DNA of 64,000 nt from an uncultured Clostridia bacterium (GCA_946186375.1 CAMHMZ010000005.1:1-64000); one strand, 5' to 3'. Positions 33,028 to 42,051 are shown, counted from the stretch's first letter. Numbers and translations are program-made. Notes: generated by a model from the sequence alone, not told the origin.

Positions 33028-35024
33028 GCCTGCTTCTCCTTTGCGTATTTTTCAAACCAGTCGGTGATCTCCTTCAGGCGGCGCAGCCGGTGCTTGGGCT
33101 TGCCGGAGCGCGAGAGCTCGTGGTTCTCCCCGTGGAAGAGGCACAGCCGAGCCGGCACGCCTTTTTGCAAAAGCGCCGTGAGCATCTGCAGACCCTGGTC
33201 GAGCGGGCAGCGGTAATCCTCGTCCGAGTGGATGAAGAGCGTGGGCGTGACGGCCCTGTCCGCGTATTTGAGCGGCGAGCGCTCCCAGAGCTTTTCGGGG
33301 CTGGCCCAGAGGTCGGCGGCGTTCTGGTCGGCGGCAAATTCGTGCCCGATGTCAGACACGCCCCAGAAGCTCAGCCAGTTGGAGATGGAGCGCTGCGAGG
33401 CCGCGCAGCAGAAGCGGTCGGTGTGGCCGATGATCCAGTTGATCATGAAGCCGCCGTAGCTGCCGCCCGTCTCGCACACGCGTTTGGGGTCGATCTGCGG
33501 ATAGGCCGCCAGCACCGCATCGGTAAAGTCCATGAGGTTCTGATAATCCGTGCAGCCGTAGGCGCCGCGGATGTCCGCGAAGTCGTTGTCGCGCCCGTCG
33601 CTGCCCTTGGGGTTGCAGAAGAAGACAAAGTAGCCCATCGAGGCCCAGAGCTGCATCTCATGATAGAAGACCGGGCCGTAGACCGTCTTCGGGCCGCCGT
33701 GCACGTCCAGCACGGCCGGATAGCGCTTATTGGGGTCATAGTCTTTCGGCTCGAGCACCCAGCCCTCGATGCTGAGGCCCGCGCTCTCGACCTGCAGGGG
33801 CTTCGGCTCGGCCACGTACACGTCGCGCAGCAGCTCCTCGTTGAAGCGGCTCAGCTGCGTCAGCTCCCCGCTCGTAAGATCATAGCGGTAGAGCTCCTGC
33901 GGCTTCATGTCATAAAGCGCGATAAGCAGCGCCTCGTCCCCGCAGGCGTCGAAGCAGTCGATGCTGCCGGGCTTTTCGATCACGGGCGTATCCGAGCCGT
34001 CGGGATCCAGCCGGTACAGGAGGCAATTGCCCTCGCGCGTCGCGAGGTGGTAGAGGCTCTCCCCCACCGCCGCCGCGCTGCGCCCATCGCCGAGACGGCA
34101 GTCGGAGCCGACGCTGTTGTAGAGACTGCCTTCCTCCTGCCGCAGCAGGCGCAGCGCGCCGCTGGCGGGGTCGAGCTCATAGATCCAGGCGTTTTCATTG
34201 AGGCCGAAGCGCGCACCCTCGGTCGCGAAGACCAGCAGCCGCTCCCCCACGGCCTCGAGATGCTCGAGCATAAGGCTGTCGCTTTGGCAGACCGAGCGCT
34301 TCTCGCCCGTCTTCCAGTTCACGGCGCGCAGTTCGAAGCCGCGCAGGGGCGAGACCGTTTCCCAGGAGGTGAGCGCGTAGAAGAGCTCGTCCCCCAATAC
34401 AGTGAGGCTCCCCAGATCCTCGGGCGGAGCCGTGAGCGCGGTGAACTTTTTCGTCTCGGTGTTGACGATGAAGAGGGCGCTGCGCTCGCCGTTGCGCACG
34501 CCGGCGCCGTTGAACCAGAAGGGCAGCTCGTCGAAGACCTCGTAATCTTTGTCCTCCTCACGCTGCTTTTTCACCTTCTCGCGCTCTTCCTTCTCCGCCG
34601 CGTACAGGGCCGGGTGGCGCTTGTCTATGGTCGCTGTCACGGCCAGATGCTCTTTGTCCAGCACGCGCATGGAGCCCACGGCAAAGGGCAGCTCCAGCCA
34701 GGGCAGGGCCTCGCCGCCGCGCAGATCGAGCACATAAAGCGAGGTAAAGTCCTCCTTCGCCTCCCGGCGCTTCTTTTCCTTCGCCGTGCGTACGGCGGGA
34801 AAGACTAGGCGCTCCTCATCGAGCCAGACGAAGCTGCGCTCCTCCCCGAGATCGGTCAGCTGCCGCAGCGCGCCGTCCTCATAGAGCCAGAGGCGTGACT
34901 CGTAGCTGTTGTTCTCCTCGTCGGCCGTGGCGACGGCAAAGGCCGCGCGCCTGCCGCCGGGCGCATAGCGCACGCCGGAGAGAAAGCGGCAGCGCAGGAT
35001 ATCGTTCATTTCCACAGGTTTCAT
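33024..35024 (-). CDS. Prolyl-oligopeptidase-family (S9) serine peptidase
   Basis: A 666-residue cytoplasmic peptidase or acylaminoacyl-peptidase. Residues 1-400 form a beta-propeller-like region rich in short strands. The alpha/beta-hydrolase domain follows with Ser522 in GGSYGGF, Asp near 601 in HSDEDYRCP and His635 in HGENHEL. The oxyanion region is LDVHGGPKTVYG. I chose the ATG giving MKPVEMNDILR, with GGGAGG upstream; the longer frame overlaps the preceding gene. It is the middle gene of three and probably trims short peptides. No signal peptide is seen. Confidence 0.92.
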   Translation of the reverse strand: MKPVEMNDILRCRFLSGVRYAPGGRRAAFAVATADEENNSYESRLWLYEDGALRQLTDLGEERSFVWLDEERLVFPAVRTAKEKKRREAKEDFTSLYVLDLRGGEALPWLELPFAVGSMRVLDKEHLAVTATIDKRHPALYAAEKEEREKVKKQREEDKDYEVFDELPFWFNGAGVRNGERSALFIVNTETKKFTALTAPPEDLGSLTVLGDELFYALTSWETVSPLRGFELRAVNWKTGEKRSVCQSDSLMLEHLEAVGERLLVFATEGARFGLNENAWIYELDPASGALRLLRQEEGSLYNSVGSDCRLGDGRSAAAVGESLYHLATREGNCLLYRLDPDGSDTPVIEKPGSIDCFDACGDEALLIALYDMKPQELYRYDLTSGELTQLSRFNEELLRDVYVAEPKPLQVESAGLSIEGWVLEPKDYDPNKRYPAVLDVHGGPKTVYGPVFYHEMQLWASMGYFVFFCNPKGSDGRDNDFADIRGAYGCTDYQNLMDFTDAVLAAYPQIDPKRVCETGGSYGGFMINWIIGHTDRFCCAASQRSISNWLSFWGVSDIGHEFAADQNAADLWASPEKLWERSPLKYADRAVTPTLFIHSDEDYRCPLDQGLQMLTALLQKGVPARLCLFHGENHELSRSGKPKHRLRRLKEITDWFEKYAKEKQA

Positions 35025-35052
35025 ATGTCTGGCCTCCCGGTCATTTTTTCTT

Positions 35053-35619
35053 TCAGCCCTGACTTTCCGCAAGGGGATAGCCCAGGGCCGCCGCTTCCTC
35101 ATAGCTGAGCGCATAGCGGCTGCTTTGATCCCGCTTTTCCATCAGCGGGTCATAGAGATGCGGCGTGCCGTCAAGGACGATCTCCGTCCAGGCATGCTCC
35201 TCCTCCATGCCCTCGAGCGTGCCGATGACACCGCGCGCCTCAAAGCCCAGCGAGCGGGCGAGCAGCGTGAAGAGCGCGGCATAGTCATAGCAGTCGCCGC
35301 GCCCGGTCTCGAGCATGCTTTTGCCGTCGCGCTCCTCCCAGCCCTCGCCGTCGGTGTGGCCGCCGCGGCCGAGATAGCGATAGTCCTTCATGACATGCTC
35401 GTAGGCGCGCCGCAGCAGCGCTTCCCGGTCGCCCGCCTCCGCGGGATCCTCCTCGCAGAGCCGCCGCAGCTCCTCTTCGAGATACGCGTCGAGCTCCGCG
35501 TCCCCCGTGAGGCAGGCCGTCGGCGTCGGCGTTTCCGGCTGCCGAACGCCGCAGGCGGAGAGCAGGAGCAGACACAGCAGGAGGAGAAGGGCTGCGCTTT
35601 TTTGAAAAACGCGGTTCAT
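35053..35619 (-). CDS. Lipoprotein with transglutaminase-like domain
   Basis: A 188-residue exported protein with lipobox LLSAC (Cys23). The second half is a transglutaminase-like fold: Cys in GRGDCYDYAALFTLLAR, His in EHAWTEIVL and Asp in HLYDPLM, the usual catalytic triad order. Such domains act as peptidases or cross-linking enzymes, or as inert binders. The gene starts the operon that continues with the S9 peptidase 28 bases downstream, so surface peptide processing linked to cytoplasmic peptide breakdown is plausible but unproven. Confidence 0.85.
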   Translation of the reverse strand: MNRVFQKSAALLLLLCLLLLSACGVRQPETPTPTACLTGDAELDAYLEEELRRLCEEDPAEAGDREALLRRAYEHVMKDYRYLGRGGHTDGEGWEERDGKSMLETGRGDCYDYAALFTLLARSLGFEARGVIGTLEGMEEEHAWTEIVLDGTPHLYDPLMEKRDQSSRYALSYEEAAALGYPLAESQG

Positions 35620-35660
35620 CCATTTTTCTCCTTTTGAGCGCCCGGCGGCGTCAAACCTGG

Positions 35661-35697
35661 TTGACTTGACCCGGCGCGGATACTATAATGATATAAT
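35661..35697 (+). promoter_or_regulatory. Promoter of the lipoprotein-dlt operon
   Basis: TTGACT (35661-35666), 17 bases, TATAAT (35684-35689). A second TATAAT follows at 35692-35697. The leader to the first start codon is about 85 bases and contains the imperfect stem GAGCCCTCCC/GGGAAGGGC. Confidence 0.75.
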
Positions 35698-35778
35698 AAA
35701 CTGTCATAAATAGTCTGTCAAGGTCGAGCCCTCCCGGGAAGGGCGTGACCGAAGCTGCTGTCACGGAGGTAAACCACC

Positions 35779-36291
35779 ATGAAACGAGTCTCGGCTCTGC
35801 TGCTCACTCTGCTTTTGCTGCTCTGCTGCGTCGGCTGCGGCGCGCAGAGCTCCGCTGTCTTCGGTGAAAAGGACATCAGCCTCACCGTCGGCGGCCGGAC
35901 GGTCACGCCGGACAAGGCCCCGGAGGAGATCCTGGCCGTGCTGGGAGAAGACTTTGAATACGCAGAGGCCGTTTCCTGTGTGTACGAGGGTCTGGACAAG
36001 ACCTATTCCTATGCCGACGCCGTGCTGTACACCTGGCCCGACGGAGATACCGACCGGCTGATGGAGCTCTCTTGCAGCGGCGGCGACGTGAAGACCTCCC
36101 GCGGCATCGGCCTCGGCGCGAGCCGGGACGACGTGATCGCCGCCTACGGCGAGCCGACGAGCGAGCTCGGCCTCACACTGAGCTATGAGCTTCCCGCCTC
36201 GGGCGAGATGGAGCCCGCCTCTCTTTATTTTCTGATCCGCGACGGGCGGGTGGAGGCCATCGGCATCACCGCCGAGCATCGCGCGGAATGA
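35779..36291 (+). CDS. Small lipoprotein preceding the dlt genes
   Basis: A 170-residue protein with a signal peptide and lipobox (CCVGC, Cys21). The mature part is acidic and has a repeat-like GIGLGASRDDVIAAYGEPT segment near 115-133, a motif seen in several clostridial lipoproteins where a short SmpA/OmlA-like helix-hairpin ends in YG(E/K)P. No enzyme motif is seen. Its stop codon lies 23 bases before the dltA start, so it should be co-transcribed with the D-alanylation genes. Whether it takes part in that pathway is unknown. Confidence 0.75.
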   Translation: MKRVSALLLTLLLLLCCVGCGAQSSAVFGEKDISLTVGGRTVTPDKAPEEILAVLGEDFEYAEAVSCVYEGLDKTYSYADAVLYTWPDGDTDRLMELSCSGGDVKTSRGIGLGASRDDVIAAYGEPTSELGLTLSYELPASGEMEPASLYFLIRDGRVEAIGITAEHRAE

Positions 36292-36314
36292 GCGCGGGAG
36301 GCAGGGAAAGCATC

Positions 36315-37817
36315 ATGCAGTTTTTGGAAAAGCTGGCCGCCTGGGCGCAGACCGACCGGACGGCCATCGTCTACGGAGAAGAGCGCCTGCGCTACGCCGA
36401 GCTGGAAGCGCGCTCGAACGCCTTCGCGCATTGGCTGCTGCGCACGCTGGGGGACGACCGGAGCCCCGTGCTCCTCTATGGGCACAAGGAGCTCGCTCTG
36501 CCCGCGTGCATGTTCGGCGCGCTGAAGGCCGGGCGCGGCTATGTGCCGGTCGACACCAGCTTCCCGCCTGAGCGCGTGCGGCAGATCGTCGAGGAGCTGC
36601 GCCCCGCGCTGATCGTCGACCTCTGCGGCCTGGGGCTTGAGGACGGGCGCGTGCTGAGCGCCGGGGAGCTTGAGGAGATCCTCCATGCCGACAGCGAGCC
36701 CGTGCCGCCCTCCTTCTGGATCCGGCCGGAGCAGGCGGCCTATATTCTCTTCACCTCAGGCTCCACCGGCCGGGCGAAGGGCGTGCAGGTCAGCGCCGGC
36801 AACATCGCCGCCTTTCTGGAGGGGGTCGCCCCCTGGTTTGACAGTGAAACGGAAAACGGCGTCATCCTCAACGAGATCTCCTATTCTTTTGATGTTTCCG
36901 TCTGTGCGCTCTACTACGGTCTCGGGCACGGCATGCTGCTGTACACGCTCGACAGGCAGACGCTCAGCGATCCGAAGCGCCTGTTCGAGGCGCTGGCGGC
37001 CTCGGGCGTGACGCTCTGGGTATCGACGCCCTCGCTTGCGGAGCTGTGCGTACCGTCCGAGCGTTTCTCCCGCGCGCTGCTGCCGCGCGTCGAGCGCTTT
37101 GTCTTCTGCGGCGAGGTGCTGACGGAAAAGCTCTCGCGCCAGATGCTCGAGCGCTTTCCGGACGTACAGCTCATCAACGCCTACGGCCCGACGGAGGCGA
37201 CCGTGCTGGTCACCGCCGCGCGCGTCACGGAGGAGCTTCTGGCAGAGGGCCCCTCGGTCCCCATCGGCGCCCCCTTCTCTCCCGTGCGGGCCTGGATCGC
37301 CGGCCCGGAGGGCGAGGAGCTGCCCGAGGGCGAGGAGGGCGAGCTCCTGCTTGCGGGAGACTGCGTCAGCCCCGGCTATCTTTTTCGCCCCGAGCTCAAC
37401 GCGCGCGCCTTCTTCACCGATCCCGTCAGCGGCAAGCGCGGCTACCGGACGGGCGACCTCTGCTTTATAAAAAACGGCCTCGTGTACTACTGCGGGCGGC
37501 TCGACGGGCAGGTGAAGCTCAACGGCTTTCGCGTGGAGCTGGAGGACGTGGAGAATAACCTCGTCAAGCTCCCCAACATCGCGCGCGCCGCGGTGCTGCC
37601 CGTGCTCACCGACGGCAAGCCCAGCTCTCTCACCGCCTTTGTCCTGCTCGAAGCGCCCGACGGACTGAGCTCCCTCAAGCGTACGCAGCGCCTGCGCGCC
37701 GCGCTCGGCGAGCTTGTGCCCTCCTACATGATCCCGCGGCGCATCGTCGCCGTGGACGCCTTCCCGCTCAACACAAACGGCAAGATCGACAAAAAGGCGC
37801 TTGCCGCGCTGCTGTAA
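36315..37817 (+). CDS. dltA: D-alanine--D-alanyl carrier protein ligase DltA
   Basis: A 500-residue adenylating enzyme that activates D-Ala and loads it onto DltC. Core motifs are FTSGSTGRAKG (A3), NAYGPTEATV (A5), GYRTGDL (A7) and the C-terminal NGKIDKKAL, where Lys completes the active site. The ATG at 36315 was preferred because GGGAGGCAGGG lies before it; an ATG nine codons earlier overlaps the previous stop (ATGA) but has no visible ribosome site. It is the first of four dlt genes in canonical order. Confidence 0.95.
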   Translation: MQFLEKLAAWAQTDRTAIVYGEERLRYAELEARSNAFAHWLLRTLGDDRSPVLLYGHKELALPACMFGALKAGRGYVPVDTSFPPERVRQIVEELRPALIVDLCGLGLEDGRVLSAGELEEILHADSEPVPPSFWIRPEQAAYILFTSGSTGRAKGVQVSAGNIAAFLEGVAPWFDSETENGVILNEISYSFDVSVCALYYGLGHGMLLYTLDRQTLSDPKRLFEALAASGVTLWVSTPSLAELCVPSERFSRALLPRVERFVFCGEVLTEKLSRQMLERFPDVQLINAYGPTEATVLVTAARVTEELLAEGPSVPIGAPFSPVRAWIAGPEGEELPEGEEGELLLAGDCVSPGYLFRPELNARAFFTDPVSGKRGYRTGDLCFIKNGLVYYCGRLDGQVKLNGFRVELEDVENNLVKLPNIARAAVLPVLTDGKPSSLTAFVLLEAPDGLSSLKRTQRLRAALGELVPSYMIPRRIVAVDAFPLNTNGKIDKKALAALL

Positions 37818-37828
37818 AGGGGGCGGGC

Positions 37829-38968
37829 ATGAGTCCTTATCAGAGTCTTCTCTTTTTCGCGCTGCTCGCGCTCGTGCTGCTCCCCGCCGCCGTGCTGGGG
37901 CTGCGCGGCCGCTCGCTGCGCGTGTATGGCTTTGCCGCGACCCTTGTGATGCTGCTGCTCTTCTTTGACTCCTGGCGCGCAAGGCTCCTGCTGGCGTTCT
38001 TCTATCTTCTGCAGGTCTCTCTCTGCTTCGGCTATCTCGCGCTGCGCCGAAAAAGCGGCCGGCGGCCTCTTCTCTGGCTTGCGCTGCTGCTGTCGCTGAC
38101 GCCGCTGCTGCTGTGCAAGCTGGGCGGGCTCCTCCCCGCGCTGCGGCCGCTGAGCTTTCTGGGCGTGAGCTATATGAGCTTTCGCGCCGCGCAGGTGCTC
38201 ATCGAGATCTACGACGGCCATATCCGGGAGCTGTCGCTGCTGGATCTGAGCTATTTCCTGCTCTTCTTTCCCTCCGTGGCCTCCGGCCCTATTGACCGGT
38301 ACCGCCGCTTTTCAGCCGATCTGCACCAGGAGCGCAGCGGCGAGGAGTACGGGGAGCTTCTGCGCCAGGGCGTCTGGAAGCTCATGACCGGCGCCTTCTA
38401 TCACTTCGCGCTCGGCGAGCTCATCTGGCAATTCTGGCTTGCGCGGCTGCCGGAGCACGGCTTTCTCGCGACCTGGAGCTATCTTTACGGTTACACCTTC
38501 TACATGTTCTTCAACTTCGCCGGCTACAGCCGCATGGCCGTCGGCACAGCGGTTCTCCTTGGCGTTCAGATGCCCGACAACTTCAACCGCCCCTTCCTGA
38601 GCGTCGACATGAAGGACTTCTGGGCGCGCTGGCACATCTCCCTGTCCACCTGGCTGCGCGACTACGTCTATAATCGCTTTGCACTGGCCTCGCTGCGAGG
38701 CAAGTGGTTCAAAAATCCGCGCGTCGGCTCCTGCCTGGGCTATTTTATCACGATGACCCTGATGGGTCTCTGGCACGGTCTGACCCCGGGCTATCTGGTG
38801 TACGGCCTGTATCACGGCGCGCTGATGGCGCTCAACGAAGTGCTCGACACGCGCTGGAAGAAATTCAAAAAGCTCAAAAAGCAGCCCGCCGCCCGGACCG
38901 TGATGGCGCTCATCACCTTCCATCTCTTCGGCTTCGGTCTGCTCCTCTTCTCCGGAAGAATTCTTTAA
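37829..38968 (+). CDS. dltB: D-alanyl transfer protein DltB (MBOAT)
   Basis: A 379-residue membrane O-acyltransferase with about ten hydrophobic segments. The invariant His is His316 in GLWHGLTP, and the conserved RWHISLSTWLRDYVYNRF loop lies before it. DltB passes D-Ala from DltC across the membrane toward teichoic acid. It begins 11 bases after dltA with AAAGGGGG upstream. The length is slightly under that of well-known DltBs (about 400), with a short C-terminus. Confidence 0.95.
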   Translation: MSPYQSLLFFALLALVLLPAAVLGLRGRSLRVYGFAATLVMLLLFFDSWRARLLLAFFYLLQVSLCFGYLALRRKSGRRPLLWLALLLSLTPLLLCKLGGLLPALRPLSFLGVSYMSFRAAQVLIEIYDGHIRELSLLDLSYFLLFFPSVASGPIDRYRRFSADLHQERSGEEYGELLRQGVWKLMTGAFYHFALGELIWQFWLARLPEHGFLATWSYLYGYTFYMFFNFAGYSRMAVGTAVLLGVQMPDNFNRPFLSVDMKDFWARWHISLSTWLRDYVYNRFALASLRGKWFKNPRVGSCLGYFITMTLMGLWHGLTPGYLVYGLYHGALMALNEVLDTRWKKFKKLKKQPAARTVMALITFHLFGFGLLLFSGRIL

Positions 38969-38986
38969 GATGGGAGAACCCTTATC

Positions 38987-39205
38987 ATGACAGACAAGAT
39001 CATCGACATTCTCACCGACATCAGCGGCGCCGACGAGGGCGAGATCCTCGCCGACACGGAGCTCTTCGAGGAGGGCGTGCTCGACTCCTTCGGACTCGTG
39101 CAGCTGGTCGTGGCACTCGAGGGCGAGGGCTATAAGCTCGACCTGGCGGAGCTCGACCGCAGCCAGGTCTCCACGCCCGCAAAGATCGCACAGCTGCTCC
39201 AATGA
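38987..39205 (+). CDS. dltC: D-alanyl carrier protein DltC
   Basis: A 72-residue acyl-carrier protein. Ser34 in VLDSFGLV is the phosphopantetheine site. It carries D-Ala as a thioester from DltA to DltB. The protein is acidic with four predicted helices. The stop codon overlaps the dltD start (ATGA). The length is normal for the family (about 78). Confidence 0.95.
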   Translation: MTDKIIDILTDISGADEGEILADTELFEEGVLDSFGLVQLVVALEGEGYKLDLAELDRSQVSTPAKIAQLLQ

Positions 39206-40395
39206 AGCGGACGCTGCTGACGGCTCTGTGCTGCCTGCTCGCCGTGTCCCTCGCGCTCGCGGGGACGGCGGCGCTCGTGCGCGGCACGATGCCGGACTAT
39301 CCGGACGCGATCGGGCTCGACCCCAACGTGACCGAGAAGATCACGGGCGAAGTTCTCGTCAGAAGCGCGGCTGAGGAAGGAGACCTCCTGATCTTCGGCT
39401 CAAGCGAGCTGAAGACGACCGACGTCTGCACCCACCCGGCCAACTTCTTTGCCGACCGGCGCTGCGGCTTTCAGATCTCGCTCGTCGGGCGCGGCTCCTG
39501 CCAGTCGCTCGTGCACGCGCTGTGCATCGCCTCCTCGGGCGAAGCGCTGGAGGGGAAGCGCATCGTGCTCATCACCTCCCCCCAGTCCTATGTGCCCGGC
39601 GGCATCGCCCCGGATCTCTTCCTGGCCAATTTCTCCGAGCTGCAGGCGCTCACGATGCTCTCGGACGAGTCGATCCCCTTCGAGCTGCGCCAGTATATGA
39701 GCCGGCGCATCCAGGCGCTCCTTGCGCAGTATCGGGAGGAGACCGGCGTCTCGCTGCAGAAGTATACCGCCGCGGGCCTTCTCACAGCCGCCGTGGCGGA
39801 GGACCGGCCCGTCGCCGCGGCGCTTCTGCGGCCCTATGCGGCACTCTCGCGCTTCCTGCTTTCGACGCGGGACCTTGTCGAGGCGCGGCGCGTCATGGCG
39901 CGCTATAGCGACAGCGCCGATGAGCCGCGGCCCATCGACTGGCAGGCCGAGGAGGCGCGGGCGCTCGAGGAGGCGCGGGCCATGACCGACAACAACGACT
40001 TCGGCATGCTGAGCGCCTACTACACGACCTATATCGGCCGCAAGCTGGAGCAGCAGGCGGGCAGGGACGCGGCGCTGAGCTACGACGAGTCCCCCGAGTA
40101 TGACGATCTGCGCTGCCTGCTGAGCCTGTGCCGCGCGAAAAACATCGAGGCGCTGCTGGTGCACGTGCCGATGCACGGTGCCTGGAGCGACTACACCGGC
40201 TTTGACAAAGCGCGCCGCGCCTCTTACTACGAGAAGGTGCGCGCGATCGCGGATGACTATGACAATGTCACGCTGCTGGATCTGACGGGCGGGGAATACG
40301 AGCCTTATACTCTCTGTGACGTGATGCATCTCGGATGGAAGGGGTGGCTGGAAGTTGATCGGGCCCTTGTGGACTTCTATGGAGCGGCTGCTTGA
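39202..40395 (+). CDS. dltD: D-alanylation protein DltD
   Basis: A 397-residue single-pass membrane protein with an SGNH-like extracellular domain. The N-terminal helix covers about 5-28. The nucleophile is in LIFGSSELKT (about 56-65) and the catalytic Asp-His pair in CDVMHLGWKGW (about 373-383). DltD completes transfer of D-Ala to lipoteichoic acid outside the cell. The start overlaps dltC. Its last 17 bases overlap a small ORF that looks like dltX. Confidence 0.94.
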   Translation: MKRTLLTALCCLLAVSLALAGTAALVRGTMPDYPDAIGLDPNVTEKITGEVLVRSAAEEGDLLIFGSSELKTTDVCTHPANFFADRRCGFQISLVGRGSCQSLVHALCIASSGEALEGKRIVLITSPQSYVPGGIAPDLFLANFSELQALTMLSDESIPFELRQYMSRRIQALLAQYREETGVSLQKYTAAGLLTAAVAEDRPVAAALLRPYAALSRFLLSTRDLVEARRVMARYSDSADEPRPIDWQAEEARALEEARAMTDNNDFGMLSAYYTTYIGRKLEQQAGRDAALSYDESPEYDDLRCLLSLCRAKNIEALLVHVPMHGAWSDYTGFDKARRASYYEKVRAIADDYDNVTLLDLTGGEYEPYTLCDVMHLGWKGWLEVDRALVDFYGAAA

Positions 40396-40516
40396 CGCTC
40401 TGAAAGCGCACGCGGCCTTTCGCGTGCTGTGCTACGCGCTGATCGCCGCTGCGATCTTCGGCGTGTGGCTTCTGTCCGACGGCGAGAGCGTCGCCTTTGT
40501 ATACAGTGAATTCTGA
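40379..40516 (+). CDS. dltX: DltX-like microprotein in 3' position
   Basis: A 45-residue ORF starting inside the end of dltD in another frame. It has an N-terminal amphipathic part (MERLLDALKAHAAFRVLC), one membrane helix (YALIAAAIFGVWLL) and the C-terminus VAFVYSEF. Known DltX proteins are about 50 residues with one helix and end in a FIYNEF-type motif that is essential for D-alanylation. The terminal match, size, topology and operon context agree. In most Firmicutes dltX lies before dltA; here it is last. No strong ribosome site is seen, consistent with coupling to dltD. Family calling is by eye from a very short protein. Confidence 0.8.
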   Translation: MERLLDALKAHAAFRVLCYALIAAAIFGVWLLSDGESVAFVYSEF

Positions 40517-40549
40517 CGGACTCCTGCCCGTCCTTCGGAGGTAGATCGT

Positions 40550-41461
40550 ATGAAAAAACTGCTGCCTGTTCTGCTTCTCCCCGCCGGGGCCGCCGCGGCC
40601 TTCGTTGCGGAGACCTATCGCTATGTCTGTATCCGCGGCGGCTCGAAGCTCCTCAACCCCCTGCTCGACAAGAAGACGCACGACGAGGGCTACTACGCCC
40701 ACCGCGACGGCGAGGCCGCGCGGCTGCGTACGCTCCCGCAGAAGCGCTATGTGATCCGCTCTTCGCGCGGCGAACGCCTCGTCGGCCACTACATCCCCGG
40801 CGGCGGCAAGGGCAAGCGCATCGCCTTTCTGGTGCACGGCTACCACTCCGAATACGCCGACACCGCGGGCATGTACTATGACTACTACGCCTCGCGCGGC
40901 TTCGACCTCTTCGCCTGCGACCACACCGCCCACGGCGAGAGCGAGGGCAAGGCCATCGGCTTCGGCGTCTTCGAGAGCGAGGATTGCCTGCTCTGGCTGG
41001 ATTTCCTGCGCCATAAATACGGCGAGGACATCCAGATCCTGCTGCACGGCTTTTCGATGGGCGCGCAGACGGTGCTGCTGATGAGCGACCGCTGCCCGGA
41101 CAACGTCCGCCTCATCGTGGAGGACAGCGGTTACCGCGACGCGCCGACCCAGCTCAAAAAGCAGCTCGGAGCGCTGTACGCGCCGGTCGCCGCGCTGCAC
41201 CGGCGGCTCGCGCACTGCGACGTGCGTCTGGCAGACGCGCGCCCGGCGCTCGCGAAGGCGCGGCAGCCCATCCTCTTCGTCCACGGCCAGAACGACCCGA
41301 CCGTCCCCTCCTCGAACGGCCCGGCTCTCTTTGCGCTCTACCGGGGCGAAAAGGACTGCCTCTTCCCGGAGAAGGCCCGGCATGTGGAGAGCTTCCACGT
41401 CGAGCCCGAAGCCTATCAGCGCAAGCTCGACCGCATGATCGCCCGGACCTTCCGGCCCTGA
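40550..41461 (+). CDS. Membrane-anchored alpha/beta hydrolase
   Basis: A 303-residue hydrolase with an N-terminal hydrophobic segment (about 3-20). The fold is marked by FLVHGYHSEY (oxyanion), Ser169 in HGFSMGAQ, Asp in HGQNDPTVP and His in ARHVESFH. The family (CocE/BAAT-like or Frsa-like) acts on esters or peptides; the substrate is unknown. GGAGGT lies before the ATG. It begins 33 bases after the dltX-like ORF on the same strand, so it may be part of the dlt transcript, possibly as an envelope esterase. Confidence 0.88.
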   Translation: MKKLLPVLLLPAGAAAAFVAETYRYVCIRGGSKLLNPLLDKKTHDEGYYAHRDGEAARLRTLPQKRYVIRSSRGERLVGHYIPGGGKGKRIAFLVHGYHSEYADTAGMYYDYYASRGFDLFACDHTAHGESEGKAIGFGVFESEDCLLWLDFLRHKYGEDIQILLHGFSMGAQTVLLMSDRCPDNVRLIVEDSGYRDAPTQLKKQLGALYAPVAALHRRLAHCDVRLADARPALAKARQPILFVHGQNDPTVPSSNGPALFALYRGEKDCLFPEKARHVESFHVEPEAYQRKLDRMIARTFRP

Positions 41462-41465
41462 AAAC

Positions 41466-41520
41466 GTCTCGCGGCGGGGTTTCCCCCGCCGCGAGCTGCG
41501 CATTTCCCGGGAAATGTGCC
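41466..41520. other. Two adjacent GC-rich hairpins after the hydrolase
   Basis: CTCGCGGCGGGG/CCCCGCCGCGAG, then the palindrome GCGCATTTCCCGGGAAATGTGC. No T tract follows, so termination is uncertain; the second palindrome ends at the -35 of the Rrf2 gene and could be an operator. Confidence 0.55.
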
Positions 41521-41521
41521 C

Positions 41522-41550
41522 TTGAAAACCTACCATTCCCGCGGTATAAT
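41522..41550 (+). promoter_or_regulatory. Promoter of the Rrf2 regulator gene
   Basis: TTGAAA (41522-41527), 17 bases, perfect TATAAT (41545-41550). Confidence 0.8.
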
Positions 41551-41571
41551 GGGGAAAAGGAGGCGGGCTTT

Positions 41572-42003
41572 ATGATGATATCCACCCGCGGGCGCTATGC
41601 GCTGCGTATCCTGGTAGACCTTGCGGAAAACCAGGGTGAGCGCTATGTGACACTGCGCGAGCTGGCCGAGCGGCAGGAGATCTCGGAGAAATATCTGGAG
41701 AACATCGTAAAGGATCTGGTCCGCGCCGGGATCCTGGAGGGCCTGCGCGGCAAGGGCGGCGGCTACCGGCTCGGCCGCGCGGCGGAGCGCATCAGCGTGC
41801 TGGAGGTGCTGCGCGTCATGGAGGGCACGCTTGCCCCGGTCTCCTGTCTGTCCGCGGGCTGCGCCCCCTGTCCCCGTGCATCGCGCTGCCGCACACTCCC
41901 CCTGTGGGAGGGGCTCGACCAGGTCGTGACGTCCTATCTGGCGGGCTTTACGCTGCAGGATCTGACTCGCCGCGACGACGACGGCTTTGACTATGTGATA
42001 TGA
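41572..42003 (+). CDS. Rrf2-family transcriptional regulator
   Basis: A 143-residue regulator. The winged helix begins STRGRYALRILVDLA and includes RELAERQEISEKYLENI (recognition helix). Four Cys lie at about 92-107 in a CLSAGCAPCPRASRC pattern, so an Fe-S cluster like those in IscR or CymR relatives is possible. No isc or suf gene is next to it, and it is followed by a terminator, so its targets lie elsewhere. Two Met codons in a row give two possible starts three bases apart. Confidence 0.9.
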   Translation: MMISTRGRYALRILVDLAENQGERYVTLRELAERQEISEKYLENIVKDLVRAGILEGLRGKGGGYRLGRAAERISVLEVLRVMEGTLAPVSCLSAGCAPCPRASRCRTLPLWEGLDQVVTSYLAGFTLQDLTRRDDDGFDYVI

Positions 42004-42042
42004 AAAAACGGAGAATTCTTACGAATTCTCCGTTTTTTGTTG
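42003..42042. terminator. Bidirectional terminator
   Basis: AAAAAACGGAGAATTC, TTAC loop, GAATTCTCCGTTTTTT. It separates the converging Rrf2 gene and glycoside operon. Confidence 0.92.
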
Positions 42043-42051
42043 TCTGATGCG

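Noticed and set aside
32707-35619. A ribosomal-peptide biosynthesis cluster (Nif11-like protein plus S9 peptidase plus lipoprotein).
   Set aside because: No core peptide, no modifying enzyme such as a LanM or radical SAM protein, and no dedicated exporter are present.
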